In this document: positions 24,497-33,774 of the stretch, piece by piece
How the letters are laid out: each line of letters opens with the position of its first letter
Position numbering within the stretch: the stretch's first letter is position 1
Source: Gemmatimonadota bacterium
GTDB taxonomy: Bacteria > Gemmatimonadota > Gemmatimonadetes > Longimicrobiales > Gaopeijiaceae
Direction: 5' to 3'
Length of the DNA stretch: 64,000 nt
NCBI GenBank assembly: GCA_041390105.1
Contig: JAWKQO010000001.1
Coordinates: 1,056,001-1,120,000 of the forward strand
Translations under genes and position numbers: made by a program
Notes under the pieces: generated by a model
Database searches by the model: none
Told to the model about the DNA's origin: nothing
The model's input: the letters and a program-made list of their open reading frames with translations, nothing else

Positions 24497-25590
24497 GCGT
24501 CTTCGCTCTCCAGCCGCTCCTCTTCCTGTGCCAAACGCAGCGCCGTGACGAGCTCTCCCAGGTCTCCGTCGAGGATCTCGGGGAGTCGGTAGAGCGTCAG
24601 CCCGATCCGGTGGTCGGTGACACGGTTTTGCGGGAAGTTGTAGGTGCGGATCTTGGCGGAGCGATCGCCGGTGCCCACCTGGAGGCGCCGCTCGCGCGCA
24701 CGCTCGGCCTCCTGCTCGGCGATCACCCGATCCAGCAGCCGGGAGCGCAGGACCTTGAGCGCCTTCGCTTTGTTCTTGTGCTGGGACTTCTCGTCCTGGC
24801 AGGAGACGACCAGGCCCGTGGGGATATGGGTGATGCGCACGGCCGAGTCGGTGGTGTTGACGGATTGTCCCCCGGGCCCCGAGGAACGGAACACATCGAT
24901 GCGCAGATCCTGCGGATCGATCTGCACATCGACTTCCTCGGCCTCCGGCAGCACCGCAACGGTGGCGGCGGACGTGTGGATGCGCCCCTGGCTCTCCGTC
25001 TCGGGCACGCGCTGGACGCGGTGCACGCCGGATTCGAAGCGCAGCCGACCGTAGGCTCCCCTTCCCCGTACCACGGCGATCGCTTCCTTGATGGCGCCGG
25101 GGATGCCCTCACTCAAGGACAGCAGCTCCACCTCCCAGCCCTGCCGCTCCGCCAAGCGACGGTACATGCGCAGCAGATCGGCCGCGAAGAGACCGGCTTC
25201 GTCTCCTCCCGTACCCGCGCGGACCTCGACCACGGCGGCACGATCCTCCAGCGGGTCCTTGGGGATGAGCAGTTCGCGCACGCGATCCTGCAGTCCCTGG
25301 ATGCGCTCCTCCAGCCCCTCCACCTCGGCCTCGGCCAGCTCGCGCATCTCGTCATCGTCCGAATCGTGGGCGAGCTCCCGCGCTCCGGCCAACTGCCCCT
25401 CCAACGAGAGCAGCGCCCGTCCTTCGTGGACGGCCATCTCCAACTCCGAGCGCTCGATCCCGAGAGTGCGCAGCCGGTCCGGCTCCGTCAGGACGTCTGG
25501 ATCGGACAGCGCACGCTCGACCTCCTCGAAACGCAGGATGGCGCGTTCGAGGCGTGACCGCAGGCGCGGGTCGACCGCTGGGACGCTCAT
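24493..25590 (-). CDS. prfA: Peptide chain release factor 1
   Basis: Class I release factor recognising UAA and UAG. The 365-residue protein carries GGQ at residues 240-242 (SSGPGGQSVNTTD) and the stop-codon recognition tripeptide PET at 196-198 in HRVQRVPETESQGRIHTSAATVAVLPE, the RF1 position of the PxT motif (RF2 has SPF). ATG at 25590 was chosen by the standard N-terminus; an upstream in-frame extension would run into the intergenic hairpin. It overlaps prmC. A 97-base gap with a GC-rich hairpin separates it from lnt. Confidence 0.97.
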   Translation of the reverse strand: MSVPAVDPRLRSRLERAILRFEEVERALSDPDVLTEPDRLRTLGIERSELEMAVHEGRALLSLEGQLAGARELAHDSDDDEMRELAEAEVEGLEERIQGLQDRVRELLIPKDPLEDRAAVVEVRAGTGGDEAGLFAADLLRMYRRLAERQGWEVELLSLSEGIPGAIKEAIAVVRGRGAYGRLRFESGVHRVQRVPETESQGRIHTSAATVAVLPEAEEVDVQIDPQDLRIDVFRSSGPGGQSVNTTDSAVRITHIPTGLVVSCQDEKSQHKNKAKALKVLRSRLLDRVIAEQEAERARERRLQVGTGDRSAKIRTYNFPQNRVTDHRIGLTLYRLPEILDGDLGELVTALRLAQEEERLESEDA

Positions 25591-25624
25591 GGAGTCGGTG
25601 CGAAGTGGTGGGCCCATACAGCAA

Positions 25625-25647
25625 CGGCCGGGGGGAGTCCCCGGCCG
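25625..25647 (-). terminator. GC-rich hairpin between lnt and prfA
   Basis: Perfect 9-bp inverted repeat, CGGCCGGGG (25625-25633) with CCCCGGCCG (25639-25647) and a five-base loop, in the 97-base gap between the lnt stop and the prfA start. Only two T residues follow on the minus strand, so it is at best a weak intrinsic terminator or attenuator that may lower read-through into prfA. Confidence 0.4.
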
Positions 25648-25687
25648 GGTTCCAGGCCCTCTGTGCCCGTCGGCGGGCGGGCCGAAG

Positions 25688-27229
25688 TTAGTGGAAGCGG
25701 GGGGCCGACTCAACCGCGCGGCTGCGCCCGGACAGGACGAGGAGCAGGAGCACGGCGAGGGTGGCCAGCAGCCCCGGCACATCTCCCCAGCGGGTACTCC
25801 TGGTCCAGCTCGACGGCGCCACCGCGATGCGCAGGGACAGCACATCCTGGACGCGGAGCGCCGTGATCGAACCGACGCGCCCGTTCGCGTCCGCGGCGAA
25901 GCTGGGGCCGGTATTGGCGACCCGCACCACGGGCCGACCCGTTTCCAAGGCACGCAGGACCAGGTGCGCCGGGTGCTGCTCCAGCCCCAGCGCCCCCGGA
26001 CCGGGCTCGCGGTACCACGCGTCGTTCGTGAGGTTGACGATGAGGTCGGCGCCTTCCCGCGCCAATGCACGCGTCAGCTCGGGAAAGATCGACTCGTAGC
26101 AGATCAGGACCCCGACGCGCACACCCCCGACCTCGGTGAGGCCCGGCTCACGGCCGGCGGCGTACCCCCGTCCCGGCTGCAGGAAGGACGCACGCTCGAT
26201 GATCGGCACCAGACGGCGCTTGTCGTAGCGCCAGGCCGACAACCCGTCTGCGTCGATGCGAAAGACACTGTTGGTCGGACGTGCGTCGGCACCGTCTGCG
26301 GCACGGCCCAGCCCCCCCACCAGCACCGGCGCGCCCGCGCGCCGCGCCAGCTCCTGCAGGGGTGCCACGACGGTGGGACTCCTCGCCACGTCCACGGGCA
26401 GGCTCCCTTCGGGGAGCAGGACGAGATCGTAGCGCTCCGTGGGTTCCCAGCGGGACGCCCGGGCCAGGGCACTGTCCGCCCGCTCCCGCACTGGCGCGTG
26501 CGCGGGCAGATCCAGTTGGAGGATGGCCAGCGAGAGCGTCGTCCCCTGCGCGGGGAGCGGGTGCCGGCCAGGCAGTAGGACCGCTGCGAACCAGACCGCA
26601 CTCGCGACCGCCGCCGCTACCCATCGGGCCCGCGAGGCCCGGGAGGCCAGGAGGCCGGCCCAGGCACCCTGGGGGAGCAGCATCCACAGCGTCACCCCCG
26701 TCGTTCCCACCCAGGGCGTCAGGGCCAGCAGGCCCGGGTGAGCGGTGAGCGCGACCGGCAGAGGTAGCCAGGGGAACGCCCACGGCCCCAGGTGCCCGCG
26801 CACCCAATCGCCCGCCACCCAGGCGAGAGGCAGGGCCAACGCGGAGGGCATACCGACACGGGCGCGCATCCGGTGGGCCGCCGCCGTCACGAGGGCTCCG
26901 ACCACGGCGAAGCACGTGACCAGCGCCAGATAGGCGAGCGCCCCCAACCAGGGGCGGTGGGAGAGCGCTGCCCCGGTCCACAACAGGAGCACCCCCCAGC
27001 CTGCCCCGAACGCGAGGGCCCCCCAGCCCGCCGCCCGCACGGTAGCCCCGCGGCGGTCCGGCAGTCCCTCGAGCGCGAACGCCAACGGAAGCAGCACAAG
27101 GAACGGGGCCGGCGAAAAGGGAACCGGGGGAAACGACAGCGCAAGCAGCGCTCCGCTGGTGAGCGCGAGTCGTCCGCCCCCATCGCCGCCACGGCGCGTC
27201 CGTCCAGCCGCGCTGCCCAAGGGCCTCAC
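25688..27229 (-). CDS. lnt: Apolipoprotein N-acyltransferase
   Basis: Inner-membrane enzyme that adds the third acyl chain to lipoproteins, the last step before Lol sorting. The 513-residue protein has about six N-terminal membrane helices and a periplasmic carbon-nitrogen hydrolase domain with the Glu-Lys-Cys triad: Glu in LLPEGSLP, Lys in YDKRRLVPI and Cys in LICYESIFPE. GTG at 27229 is the start given; TTG at 27220 lies five bases after a strong GGAGGTGAGG and may be the real one. A last membrane segment closes the C-terminus. It fits the presence of lolA, pal and other lipoproteins in the window. Confidence 0.95.
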   Translation of the reverse strand: MRPLGSAAGRTRRGGDGGGRLALTSGALLALSFPPVPFSPAPFLVLLPLAFALEGLPDRRGATVRAAGWGALAFGAGWGVLLLWTGAALSHRPWLGALAYLALVTCFAVVGALVTAAAHRMRARVGMPSALALPLAWVAGDWVRGHLGPWAFPWLPLPVALTAHPGLLALTPWVGTTGVTLWMLLPQGAWAGLLASRASRARWVAAAVASAVWFAAVLLPGRHPLPAQGTTLSLAILQLDLPAHAPVRERADSALARASRWEPTERYDLVLLPEGSLPVDVARSPTVVAPLQELARRAGAPVLVGGLGRAADGADARPTNSVFRIDADGLSAWRYDKRRLVPIIERASFLQPGRGYAAGREPGLTEVGGVRVGVLICYESIFPELTRALAREGADLIVNLTNDAWYREPGPGALGLEQHPAHLVLRALETGRPVVRVANTGPSFAADANGRVGSITALRVQDVLSLRIAVAPSSWTRSTRWGDVPGLLATLAVLLLLVLSGRSRAVESAPRFH

Positions 27230-27246
27230 CTCCGCTCGGAACCCGG

Positions 27247-28260
27247 CTACGCCGGTTCGATCTCCCGGATCTCCCGCTGCTCCCGGGCCGAGCGATAGGC
27301 GGCCTCGATCACTCGCATGAGGCGCACCTGTTCCTCGGAGCGTTCGAGCGCACGCTCACCGATCACCATACCCGCGAAGCGATCCAGGAGGCGCCGGTAC
27401 CCTGCGAGGTAGAGGTTCTCCTTGGTCGACTGTCTCGGCGTGACATCGAGGGGACGCCCACCCAGCTGACGATGCATGGTCAGGGGGGGAAGCCAGCCCG
27501 AACCCTCGCGACCGAGCACCCGGGCGTGGTATTGGTCGGAGTCGGCGAACAGGCTCCAGCTCGCCTCCAGCGAGATGGCGATGCCGGAGTCCGATTCGGC
27601 GAGCAACACGGCGGCGTCTTCGACCTCGTAGTCACCCGTGAGCGTCACCGCAGTGACACGAGCCACCTCCGGGTACCCCACCAGCCAGAGGCACAGGTCG
27701 AGGAGTTGCACGCCGAGGTCCATCAGCGCTCCCCCGCCCGCCTCCGCGCGCCGCTGCCGCCAGGGCGTGCGCGCCAGCGCCACCTTGCGGTTGAGAACGC
27801 TGCCGGAGACCGAGTACACGGGCCCGAGCTCTCCCCCGGCCACAAAGGATCGCAGCGCCGTGACATCGGGCCGGTAGCGGTGGGACAGGCCCACCATCAG
27901 GGCACGGTCGTTGGCCTTGGCGGCGTCGATCAGGCGCTGCGCCCCGGCGGCCGTGAGCGCGATGGGTCGCTCGACCAACACGTGCTTGCCGGCGTTCAGG
28001 GCGGCCAAGGCCTGGGCTTCGTGCACGTGGTTGGGCGTGGCCACCACCACGGCGTCAATGCCGTCGTCCCCGATCAGGTCGGCGTCGTCGAGGACCTGTC
28101 CGATCTCGAAGCGGGAGGCCACTTCCCTCGCCTTCAGTGAGTCCGTGTCCGAAACGGCTACGACCTCGACATCGTCCCGACCCGCGAGCAGAGGCAGGTG
28201 TGCGACCTGGCTCACGGCTCCGGTCCCGAGGATTCCGATGCGAATCCCCGCCTGGCTCAT
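27247..28260 (-). CDS. Gfo/Idh/MocA family oxidoreductase
   Basis: NAD(P)-dependent dehydrogenase of the Gfo/Idh/MocA family, 337 residues. The Rossmann motif is GILGTGAVSQVAH. The catalytic-site signature, usually EKP, reads ERP in HVLVERPIALT. The sheet-forming C-terminal half includes GGGALMDLGVQLLDLCLWL, where the family often has the catalytic D-x-x-x-H; here DLGVQLLD lacks the His, so the proton-transfer residue is not obvious. Substrate, probably a sugar or inositol derivative, cannot be inferred. ATG at 28260 overlaps the upstream gene by ATGA; 17 bases separate it from lnt. Confidence 0.9.
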   Translation of the reverse strand: MSQAGIRIGILGTGAVSQVAHLPLLAGRDDVEVVAVSDTDSLKAREVASRFEIGQVLDDADLIGDDGIDAVVVATPNHVHEAQALAALNAGKHVLVERPIALTAAGAQRLIDAAKANDRALMVGLSHRYRPDVTALRSFVAGGELGPVYSVSGSVLNRKVALARTPWRQRRAEAGGGALMDLGVQLLDLCLWLVGYPEVARVTAVTLTGDYEVEDAAVLLAESDSGIAISLEASWSLFADSDQYHARVLGREGSGWLPPLTMHRQLGGRPLDVTPRQSTKENLYLAGYRRLLDRFAGMVIGERALERSEEQVRLMRVIEAAYRSAREQREIREIEPA

Positions 28261-28949
28261 CGCGTGCGCTCTCCGGGTAGAGGCTCTCCGAACATGACCT
28301 GCGCGCCCAGGCGGAACTCGAACGCCCTCAGGTCCTCCAACAGATTGTAGCGGGCAATGCCGTACACGCGCATCCGCTCCGACATGGGGACTTCGAGACC
28401 CCCGTGTGCGTTCAGGCCCACCGTCCACGAGTCCAAGAGGTCCTCGACGAACGTGCCCTCGATGGCCGCACCCGATCCGTTGAGGAAGTGGGCCGTGGCC
28501 CCGACGCCCGCCAAGCTCAGCACCCCCAGGGACGGGATGGCCCAGACGAAGTGGCCATCCAGACCGACCGCCAGATCGGACCAGGTGATGCTGCCGAGGT
28601 TCACCGTGGGCGCCGGCGTCCCAGCGGGAAGCTCCTGCTCGATGAGCGCCTGCACCTGATCCTCCAACTCCCGAACCTCCCCCGTCTTGAAGTCCGAGGA
28701 CCAGTAGCTTGCATGGGGGACGATACGGAAGCTGGGTCCCAGGTATCCGAGATCGACCCGACCGCCGACACTGAACGCCGACTCTACGCGGTTGGGAGCC
28801 AGGAATCCGACGTCGATTCCAATCCCGCGGAAGGAGAGGTTCTCGTAGTCGAACTCGCTCAGATCGGGACGCTGGGCCTCGAGGGGCCCTGCTGCCAACG
28901 CCCACGCCGCCAGCGCCACGCCCCACACCGTTCCCCGCCTCGTCACCAC
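28257..28949 (-). CDS. Predicted outer-membrane beta-barrel protein
   Basis: A 230-residue secreted protein of unknown function. The N-terminus has a signal peptide (hydrophobic core at about residues 9-20, ending near LEAQ). The rest alternates hydrophobic and polar residues in the pattern of a small beta barrel, and the chain ends in strands such as FRIVPHASYWSS and AFEFRLGAQVMFG. Translation starts at GTG 28949 with GAGGAGG six bases upstream, a strong site. It lies between rimO (11 bases) and the Gfo/Idh gene (ATGA overlap). I recognise no named family. Confidence 0.8.
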   Translation of the reverse strand: MVTRRGTVWGVALAAWALAAGPLEAQRPDLSEFDYENLSFRGIGIDVGFLAPNRVESAFSVGGRVDLGYLGPSFRIVPHASYWSSDFKTGEVRELEDQVQALIEQELPAGTPAPTVNLGSITWSDLAVGLDGHFVWAIPSLGVLSLAGVGATAHFLNGSGAAIEGTFVEDLLDSWTVGLNAHGGLEVPMSERMRVYGIARYNLLEDLRAFEFRLGAQVMFGEPLPGERTR

Positions 28950-28959
28950 GTGCGCCTCC

Positions 28960-30441
28960 TCATCGGGTTTCCATGCTCAGAACACTACCCACCAGATCAT
29001 GCTCGTCGGCATCCACGATCTCCACGCGCACGAACGACCCGGGCGTGAGATCGAATCCTGCAGGTCCGCGCACCAGGTGCGTGACGCCGTCAACATCGAT
29101 CGCCTGTCCCGCTGTCCGCGCCACGAAGGCGTAGTCGCGATCGTCCGGAGTGGCGTGATCGATCAGGGCCACCCGCTCGCGCCCGAGCTGTTCGAGATTG
29201 CACCCCAAGGAGATGGCCGCCTGTCGCTCCAACAATTCTTCGAGCCGCTCCCGCTGGAGGGCGTCCGGAACCGGATCGGGGAACTCCGCGGCGGGCGTCC
29301 CCTCCTCGACCGAGTACGTGAACGCCCCCACCCGCTCGAAACGCACCTCCTCCAGAAGGTCCAGGAGCGCCTGGAAATCCTCGTCGGTCTCTCCGGGGAA
29401 GCCCACGATGACCGTGGTGCGCAGCGTGAGATCCGGGATGGCGTCCCGCAGCCAGGACACCCGCTCACGGATGGTGCTCTGCCGTTCGGGGCGCCGCATG
29501 GCCGCCAGGATCCGGTCGCTCCCGTGCTGCAGCGGTAGATCGAGATAGGGGAGCAGGCGGGGCTCCGTGGCCAGCAACTCCACGAGCTCCCGGGTGATCC
29601 CCGAGGGATACATGTAGAAGAGCCTGAACCACGGGATCTCGCTTCCGGACAGCAACGCGCGCAGCAAGTCCGGTAGCAAGGGCGCTGTCTCTGACCGTCT
29701 CCGCAGATCCCGCCCGTACCAGGTCGTGTCCTGGGAGATGATGTTCAGCTCCCGCACGCCCTGGCGACCCAGCAGAGCTGCCTCCGCCACCAGGCCCTCC
29801 AGCGGCGCAGAGCGATGCAGCCCCCGCATGTCGGGAATCGCACAAAAGGCGCAGGTATGGTCACACCCTTCAGAGATCTTCAGGAACGTGGTGTAGGGCG
29901 TGGCCCCGGTCAGCACGCGCAGCGGTCGCTCCATCAGGGGGACCGGCGCGTCGTCCAGGAGCTGACGTTCCCGAAGCTCCGGGACCAGCCGGTCCATCTC
30001 GGTGAGTCCGAGGAACAGGTCCACCTCCGGAAGCGCCTCCTCCAACTCCGACTTGTAGCGTTGGACCAGGCATCCCACCGCCACCACCGCCCGGACCCGC
30101 CCACCGTCCTTCAGCTGGCAGGCCTCCAGCAGCGTCTCGATCGACTCCTGCTTCGCTGCGTCGATGAAGCCGCAGGTGTTGACGAGGACCACGTCCGCAT
30201 CCGCCGGATCCGTGGCCACGGATGCGCCCATGCCGACCAGCGTGGCCAGCAGACGTTCCGAGTCGACCGTGTTCTTGTCGCACCCCAGGGTGACCAGGCC
30301 GACGCGGGTGCCCCGCGCCGAGCCCGCATGCGCCTGTCCCAGCGTTGGAGCGGCGGACGCTCCTGCCAGGGGCTCCAGCGGAAACACCGGGAGCGCGCGC
30401 GAACGACCCGGTCGCGCGCGCGCGGAAGGCTCCGCACTCAA
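28960..30441 (-). CDS. rimO: Ribosomal protein S12 methylthiotransferase RimO
   Basis: Radical SAM methylthiotransferase acting on Asp88 of ribosomal protein S12. The N-terminal UPF0004 domain has three cluster cysteines (TLGCDKN, VNTCGF, VGCLVQ). The radical SAM motif CxxxCxxC is in GCDHTCAFCAIP, and a TRAM domain ends the protein. The core without the tail matches the usual 440 residues. Here the reading frame gives 493 because of about 45 Ala/Pro/Arg-rich extra residues at the N-terminus from TTG 30441, which overlaps the lolA stop (TTGA); a GTG at 30387 would remove 18 of these. MiaB (tRNA) is the alternative subfamily, but TLGCDKN favours RimO. Confidence 0.93.
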   Translation of the reverse strand: MSAEPSARARPGRSRALPVFPLEPLAGASAAPTLGQAHAGSARGTRVGLVTLGCDKNTVDSERLLATLVGMGASVATDPADADVVLVNTCGFIDAAKQESIETLLEACQLKDGGRVRAVVAVGCLVQRYKSELEEALPEVDLFLGLTEMDRLVPELRERQLLDDAPVPLMERPLRVLTGATPYTTFLKISEGCDHTCAFCAIPDMRGLHRSAPLEGLVAEAALLGRQGVRELNIISQDTTWYGRDLRRRSETAPLLPDLLRALLSGSEIPWFRLFYMYPSGITRELVELLATEPRLLPYLDLPLQHGSDRILAAMRRPERQSTIRERVSWLRDAIPDLTLRTTVIVGFPGETDEDFQALLDLLEEVRFERVGAFTYSVEEGTPAAEFPDPVPDALQRERLEELLERQAAISLGCNLEQLGRERVALIDHATPDDRDYAFVARTAGQAIDVDGVTHLVRGPAGFDLTPGSFVRVEIVDADEHDLVGSVLSMETR

Positions 30442-31127
30442 CGGATCACCACCGTCGCGCCTGGCGGAGGATCGAAGGCGAAGTCGGCAGGAGACAGGGC
30501 CGGATCGAGCCGGATCCGGTCGAGGTCGAGCGTGCGCACCGAACCGTTCTCCTGCTCGATACGGATGCGCCGGATCCAACTGGCCGCCGCGTCGAGCCAG
30601 ACGTCCACCAGCGAATAGCCGGTGTTGGCCTGTAGCGGCTGCAGACGCAGATGACGCGTCGCCACCCCTCCCACGGTCTCGGCGCCGACGAGCGTGGGTG
30701 CATACTTCACGCCGGGGTCCTCGAGGAACTCACGGTGGAAGTCGATCGACTGCGATCCCTCGGCCATCTGCATGCGAATCACCTGGCCCGGTTGGGCGCT
30801 GGGCAGGTACATCCACAGCCAGGTGCCATCGGCCACGATGCGGTCGCCCTCGGGATCGGTGAACCGCATCTGGAAGAAGTTGGGATCCAGTTGGCACACC
30901 TCCCCTGCAGCAGAGGTGGTTTGGCGCAGCAGAGGGACCTCCAGCGTCTGCCGGAAATCGGCACACAGCCCCGTCAGTCGCTCATAGCGCACCGACGCCT
31001 TCTCCAGGATCGACAGCGCCTCCGAGTCGGCCTGGGCCCCCAGAGCGGCGGGTATGCACACGAGCGCCAGGGCCATGGTCGCCCGTGCGCTCTGCGCGCG
31101 TCGAAGCCAGCGTGGGTCGCGTGACAC
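30438..31127 (-). CDS. lolA: Outer-membrane lipoprotein carrier protein LolA
   Basis: Periplasmic chaperone that carries lipoproteins from the inner membrane to the outer membrane. The 229-residue precursor from GTG 31127 has a signal peptide (about residues 15-33) and LolA core features: VRYERLTGLCADFRQTL, FQMRFTDPEGDRIVADGTWLWMYLP and DFHREFLEDP. A GGAG site lies about ten bases before the GTG; an ATG at about codon 18 (MALALV) is an alternative. LolB and LolCDE are not in the window. It sits between ftsK and rimO, a position also seen in other bacteria. Confidence 0.9.
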   Translation of the reverse strand: MSRDPRWLRRAQSARATMALALVCIPAALGAQADSEALSILEKASVRYERLTGLCADFRQTLEVPLLRQTTSAAGEVCQLDPNFFQMRFTDPEGDRIVADGTWLWMYLPSAQPGQVIRMQMAEGSQSIDFHREFLEDPGVKYAPTLVGAETVGGVATRHLRLQPLQANTGYSLVDVWLDAAASWIRRIRIEQENGSVRTLDLDRIRLDPALSPADFAFDPPPGATVVIR

Positions 31128-31266
31128 GCCCTCTGCTCCGGATCGAGGGGGTTCAGCCGTCCGCGGGGCTCGCCCGGGTCGGACCGTCGCCGCTTCTACA
31201 CGCCGGTTCCGGCGGCCGTTCCTGGGGGTGGGTCCACCCATCGGGACCCTGCGCGCCCCGCACTGC

Positions 31267-33774
31267 TCAACCCCCGTCCAACCCGCTCAGCAGCAGCTCC
31301 AATCCATCGTGCCCGATCAGCACGTCCCGAGGCTTGGATCCATCCGGAGGACCGAGCACCCCCGCCTCGTGGAGTTGGTCCACGATCCGAGCGGCCCGTC
31401 CGTAGCCGATGCGGAGCTTTCGCTGCAGCAGGGACGTCGAGCCCTGCTTGTGCTGGATGCATACCTCGGCCGCCGCACGGAAAAGCTCGTCGAAGGCAGC
31501 CGCCGCACCGGTGTCGAGATCGAGTTGGTCCGTGTCCTCGGCCTCGCGGGAGCGAACCACTTCCAGGATGTCCTCTTCCGTGCCGCCGTCATCCGGCTCC
31601 GCCTGCGCTTCGAGCTGGCGGGCCCGCTTCTCCTCGCGCAGCTCCCGGTACCACTGCATGAGGGCGTCCGTCTCTTCCGTGGAGATGAAGGCTCCCTGCA
31701 TGCGGACCGGCTCGCTCTGGCCGGGGGGCAGGAACAGCATGTCGCCGTTGCCCAGCAGCGCATCGGCGCCGTTCTGATCCAGGATCGTGCGCGAGTCGGT
31801 CTTGGACGCCACCCGGAAGGCGATGCGCGTCGGGAAGTTCGCCTTGATCAGGCCCGTGATGACGTTCACGCTCGGGCGCTGGGTGGCGACGATGAGGTGG
31901 ATGCCGATGGCACGGGCTTTCTGCGCAAGCTGTGTCAGCGGCTTCTCCACCTCGCTCTGCACGCTCATCATCAGGTCGGCCAGCTCGTCGACCACGACCA
32001 CGATGAACGGCATCACACCGTCCTGATAGATCCAACGATCCGGATCTCCTTCTTGTCCGTCGGGCTCCGCGCGGCGCAGCACCACACCGGACCGTACCCG
32101 CTTGTTGAACTCGGCGATGGATCGGACGCCGTTCAACGACAGCAGCATGTAGCGGCGCTCCATCTCCAGCACCGCCCACTTGAGCACGGCCGCGGCGTCC
32201 TTGGGATCCGTCACCACCGAGTGCCGCAAGTGCGGCAGATCCGAGTACGTGGAGAGCTCCACCATCTTCGGATCGATCATCAACAGTCGCAGTGTCTCCG
32301 GTGTGTGCCGGTAGACCAGGCTGGTGATGATGGTATTCAAGCACACCGACTTTCCCGAGCCCGTGGCGCCGGCGATCAACACGTGGGGCATCTTGGCCAG
32401 GTCGGCCACGTACGGTTGGCCGTTGAGGTCGCGCCCCAACCCCAAGGGGAGACTCCCCCGCCCCGCCTGGAAGGCACGCGCTTCGAGCACGTCGCGCAGG
32501 GGCACGGCCAGCGGCTCGGGATTGGGGATCTCGACCCCGACGGCGCCCTTCCCGGGGATGGGGGCGACGATGCGGATGCTCTTGGCCTTCATGGCCAGGG
32601 CCAGGTCGGCGTCGAGGTTGGCGATGCGGTTCACCTTCACCCCCGGCGCCGGCACCACCTCGAACTGGGTAACGACCGGTCCGGTGGTGCGCCCGCCGAG
32701 CGTGCACTCCACGTTGAAGCTCTTGAGCTTCTCGACCAGGACTTCGCCGAGGTGCTCGAGCTCCTCTTCCATCCCCTGGCGCTCTTCGTCGGGAGGCGCG
32801 AACAGCAGGTCGAGGGGCGGCAGAACCTGCGGACCCTCCAGGTCCTCCTCGTGCGGCGCCTGCACGGCCGGGATCGGCTCCTTCCCGCCGCGCCGACCCG
32901 GAGCCCCGTCTCGAACGGGGGGCGCTGCCTCGAGTTCTTCGTCGTCGACTTCTTCCTCTTCTTCCTCTTCTTCCTCTTCCTCTTCCTCTTCGTCCTCCTC
33001 CCACTCCTCCTCGTCGTCGAAATCCTCGTCCTCGAGCTCCTCTTCCTCCTCTTCGGGCTCGGTCACCACCACGTCGTCCGGATCCGTCTCGTCATGCGTG
33101 GCCAGGTCCGGATCTAGGGGCCGGCGTCCGCCGCGGGCCGGCCGCTCGCCCGGTCCCGGGGCCACGCGCAGAGACTCGCGTGCGCGAACGGCGGTGCGCC
33201 CGATCACGCCGCCTCCCTGCACCAGGGCACGCCCGATGGGGCGGACCGGACTTACCCGCAGGGTGGCCACCACCAGGGCGAGGAACGCGACGCCGCAGAG
33301 GATGAGCGCACCGACCCAGCCGAAGGCGGTCATGAGCGGCTGCGAGGCCCAGGCGCCCCAGGCGCCCCCCCCCGTCCCGGCGGGCGCGATCACCTGCCAG
33401 GCCACCGGAATCAGGAGCAGGAGACCGGCAGAGAGGGCGGCCGTCCGCACGGCGCGGTGGCGGGCCAACCAGCCCCCCCGCTCCAGACCCAGCGCCCCCA
33501 GGGCCAGGGTCACCAGCGCAGCGGAAACGCCGAATGCACCGTCGAGCGCGACGAACACCCACCGACCCACCACACCGACCACGTTCCCCGACGGAAACCA
33601 CTCTCCGCCCCGCTCTCCCAGCCACGAAACCGGGAACAGCGAAAGACCCACCAGCACGGCCAGCGCGATCAGCGCGTAGGCGAGGATCTCGCTACGCTGC
33701 TCGGCGTCCAGCCACCCCTCGGTGGCCTCCGAGCGCTTGCGGGAGGCTCCTTTGCGAGAACGCTTTCGGCTCAC
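31267..33774 (-). CDS. ftsK: DNA translocase FtsK/SpoIIIE
   Basis: Septal DNA pump for chromosome segregation. The 835-residue protein has four N-terminal membrane segments (about residues 30-170), a long acidic linker, and the RecA-like motor with Walker A IAGATGSGKSVCLN and Walker B FIVVVVDELADLM. The C-terminal gamma winged-helix domain (about residues 765-825) recognises KOPS. The linker holds an uninterrupted run of 14 Glu (DNA 32950-32991) within about 45 acidic residues, unusual even for FtsK. GTG at 33774 overlaps comB (GTGA). Confidence 0.98.
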   Translation of the reverse strand: MSRKRSRKGASRKRSEATEGWLDAEQRSEILAYALIALAVLVGLSLFPVSWLGERGGEWFPSGNVVGVVGRWVFVALDGAFGVSAALVTLALGALGLERGGWLARHRAVRTAALSAGLLLLIPVAWQVIAPAGTGGGAWGAWASQPLMTAFGWVGALILCGVAFLALVVATLRVSPVRPIGRALVQGGGVIGRTAVRARESLRVAPGPGERPARGGRRPLDPDLATHDETDPDDVVVTEPEEEEEELEDEDFDDEEEWEEDEEEEEEEEEEEEEEVDDEELEAAPPVRDGAPGRRGGKEPIPAVQAPHEEDLEGPQVLPPLDLLFAPPDEERQGMEEELEHLGEVLVEKLKSFNVECTLGGRTTGPVVTQFEVVPAPGVKVNRIANLDADLALAMKAKSIRIVAPIPGKGAVGVEIPNPEPLAVPLRDVLEARAFQAGRGSLPLGLGRDLNGQPYVADLAKMPHVLIAGATGSGKSVCLNTIITSLVYRHTPETLRLLMIDPKMVELSTYSDLPHLRHSVVTDPKDAAAVLKWAVLEMERRYMLLSLNGVRSIAEFNKRVRSGVVLRRAEPDGQEGDPDRWIYQDGVMPFIVVVVDELADLMMSVQSEVEKPLTQLAQKARAIGIHLIVATQRPSVNVITGLIKANFPTRIAFRVASKTDSRTILDQNGADALLGNGDMLFLPPGQSEPVRMQGAFISTEETDALMQWYRELREEKRARQLEAQAEPDDGGTEEDILEVVRSREAEDTDQLDLDTGAAAAFDELFRAAAEVCIQHKQGSTSLLQRKLRIGYGRAARIVDQLHEAGVLGPPDGSKPRDVLIGHDGLELLLSGLDGG
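32950..32991 (-). repeat. Glu-14 simple-sequence repeat in ftsK linker
   Basis: On the plus strand this is a (TTC/CTC)n tract of 14 codons, encoding 14 consecutive Glu in the FtsK linker. The surrounding 100 bases are also CTTCCT-like, so slippage could change copy number in-frame without breaking the gene. Confidence 0.9.

Noticed and set aside
31054..33117. Long plus-strand open frame opposite ftsK
   Set aside because: It runs through the FtsK motor coding region; low-complexity Leu-rich end mirrors the Glu tract of the real gene.
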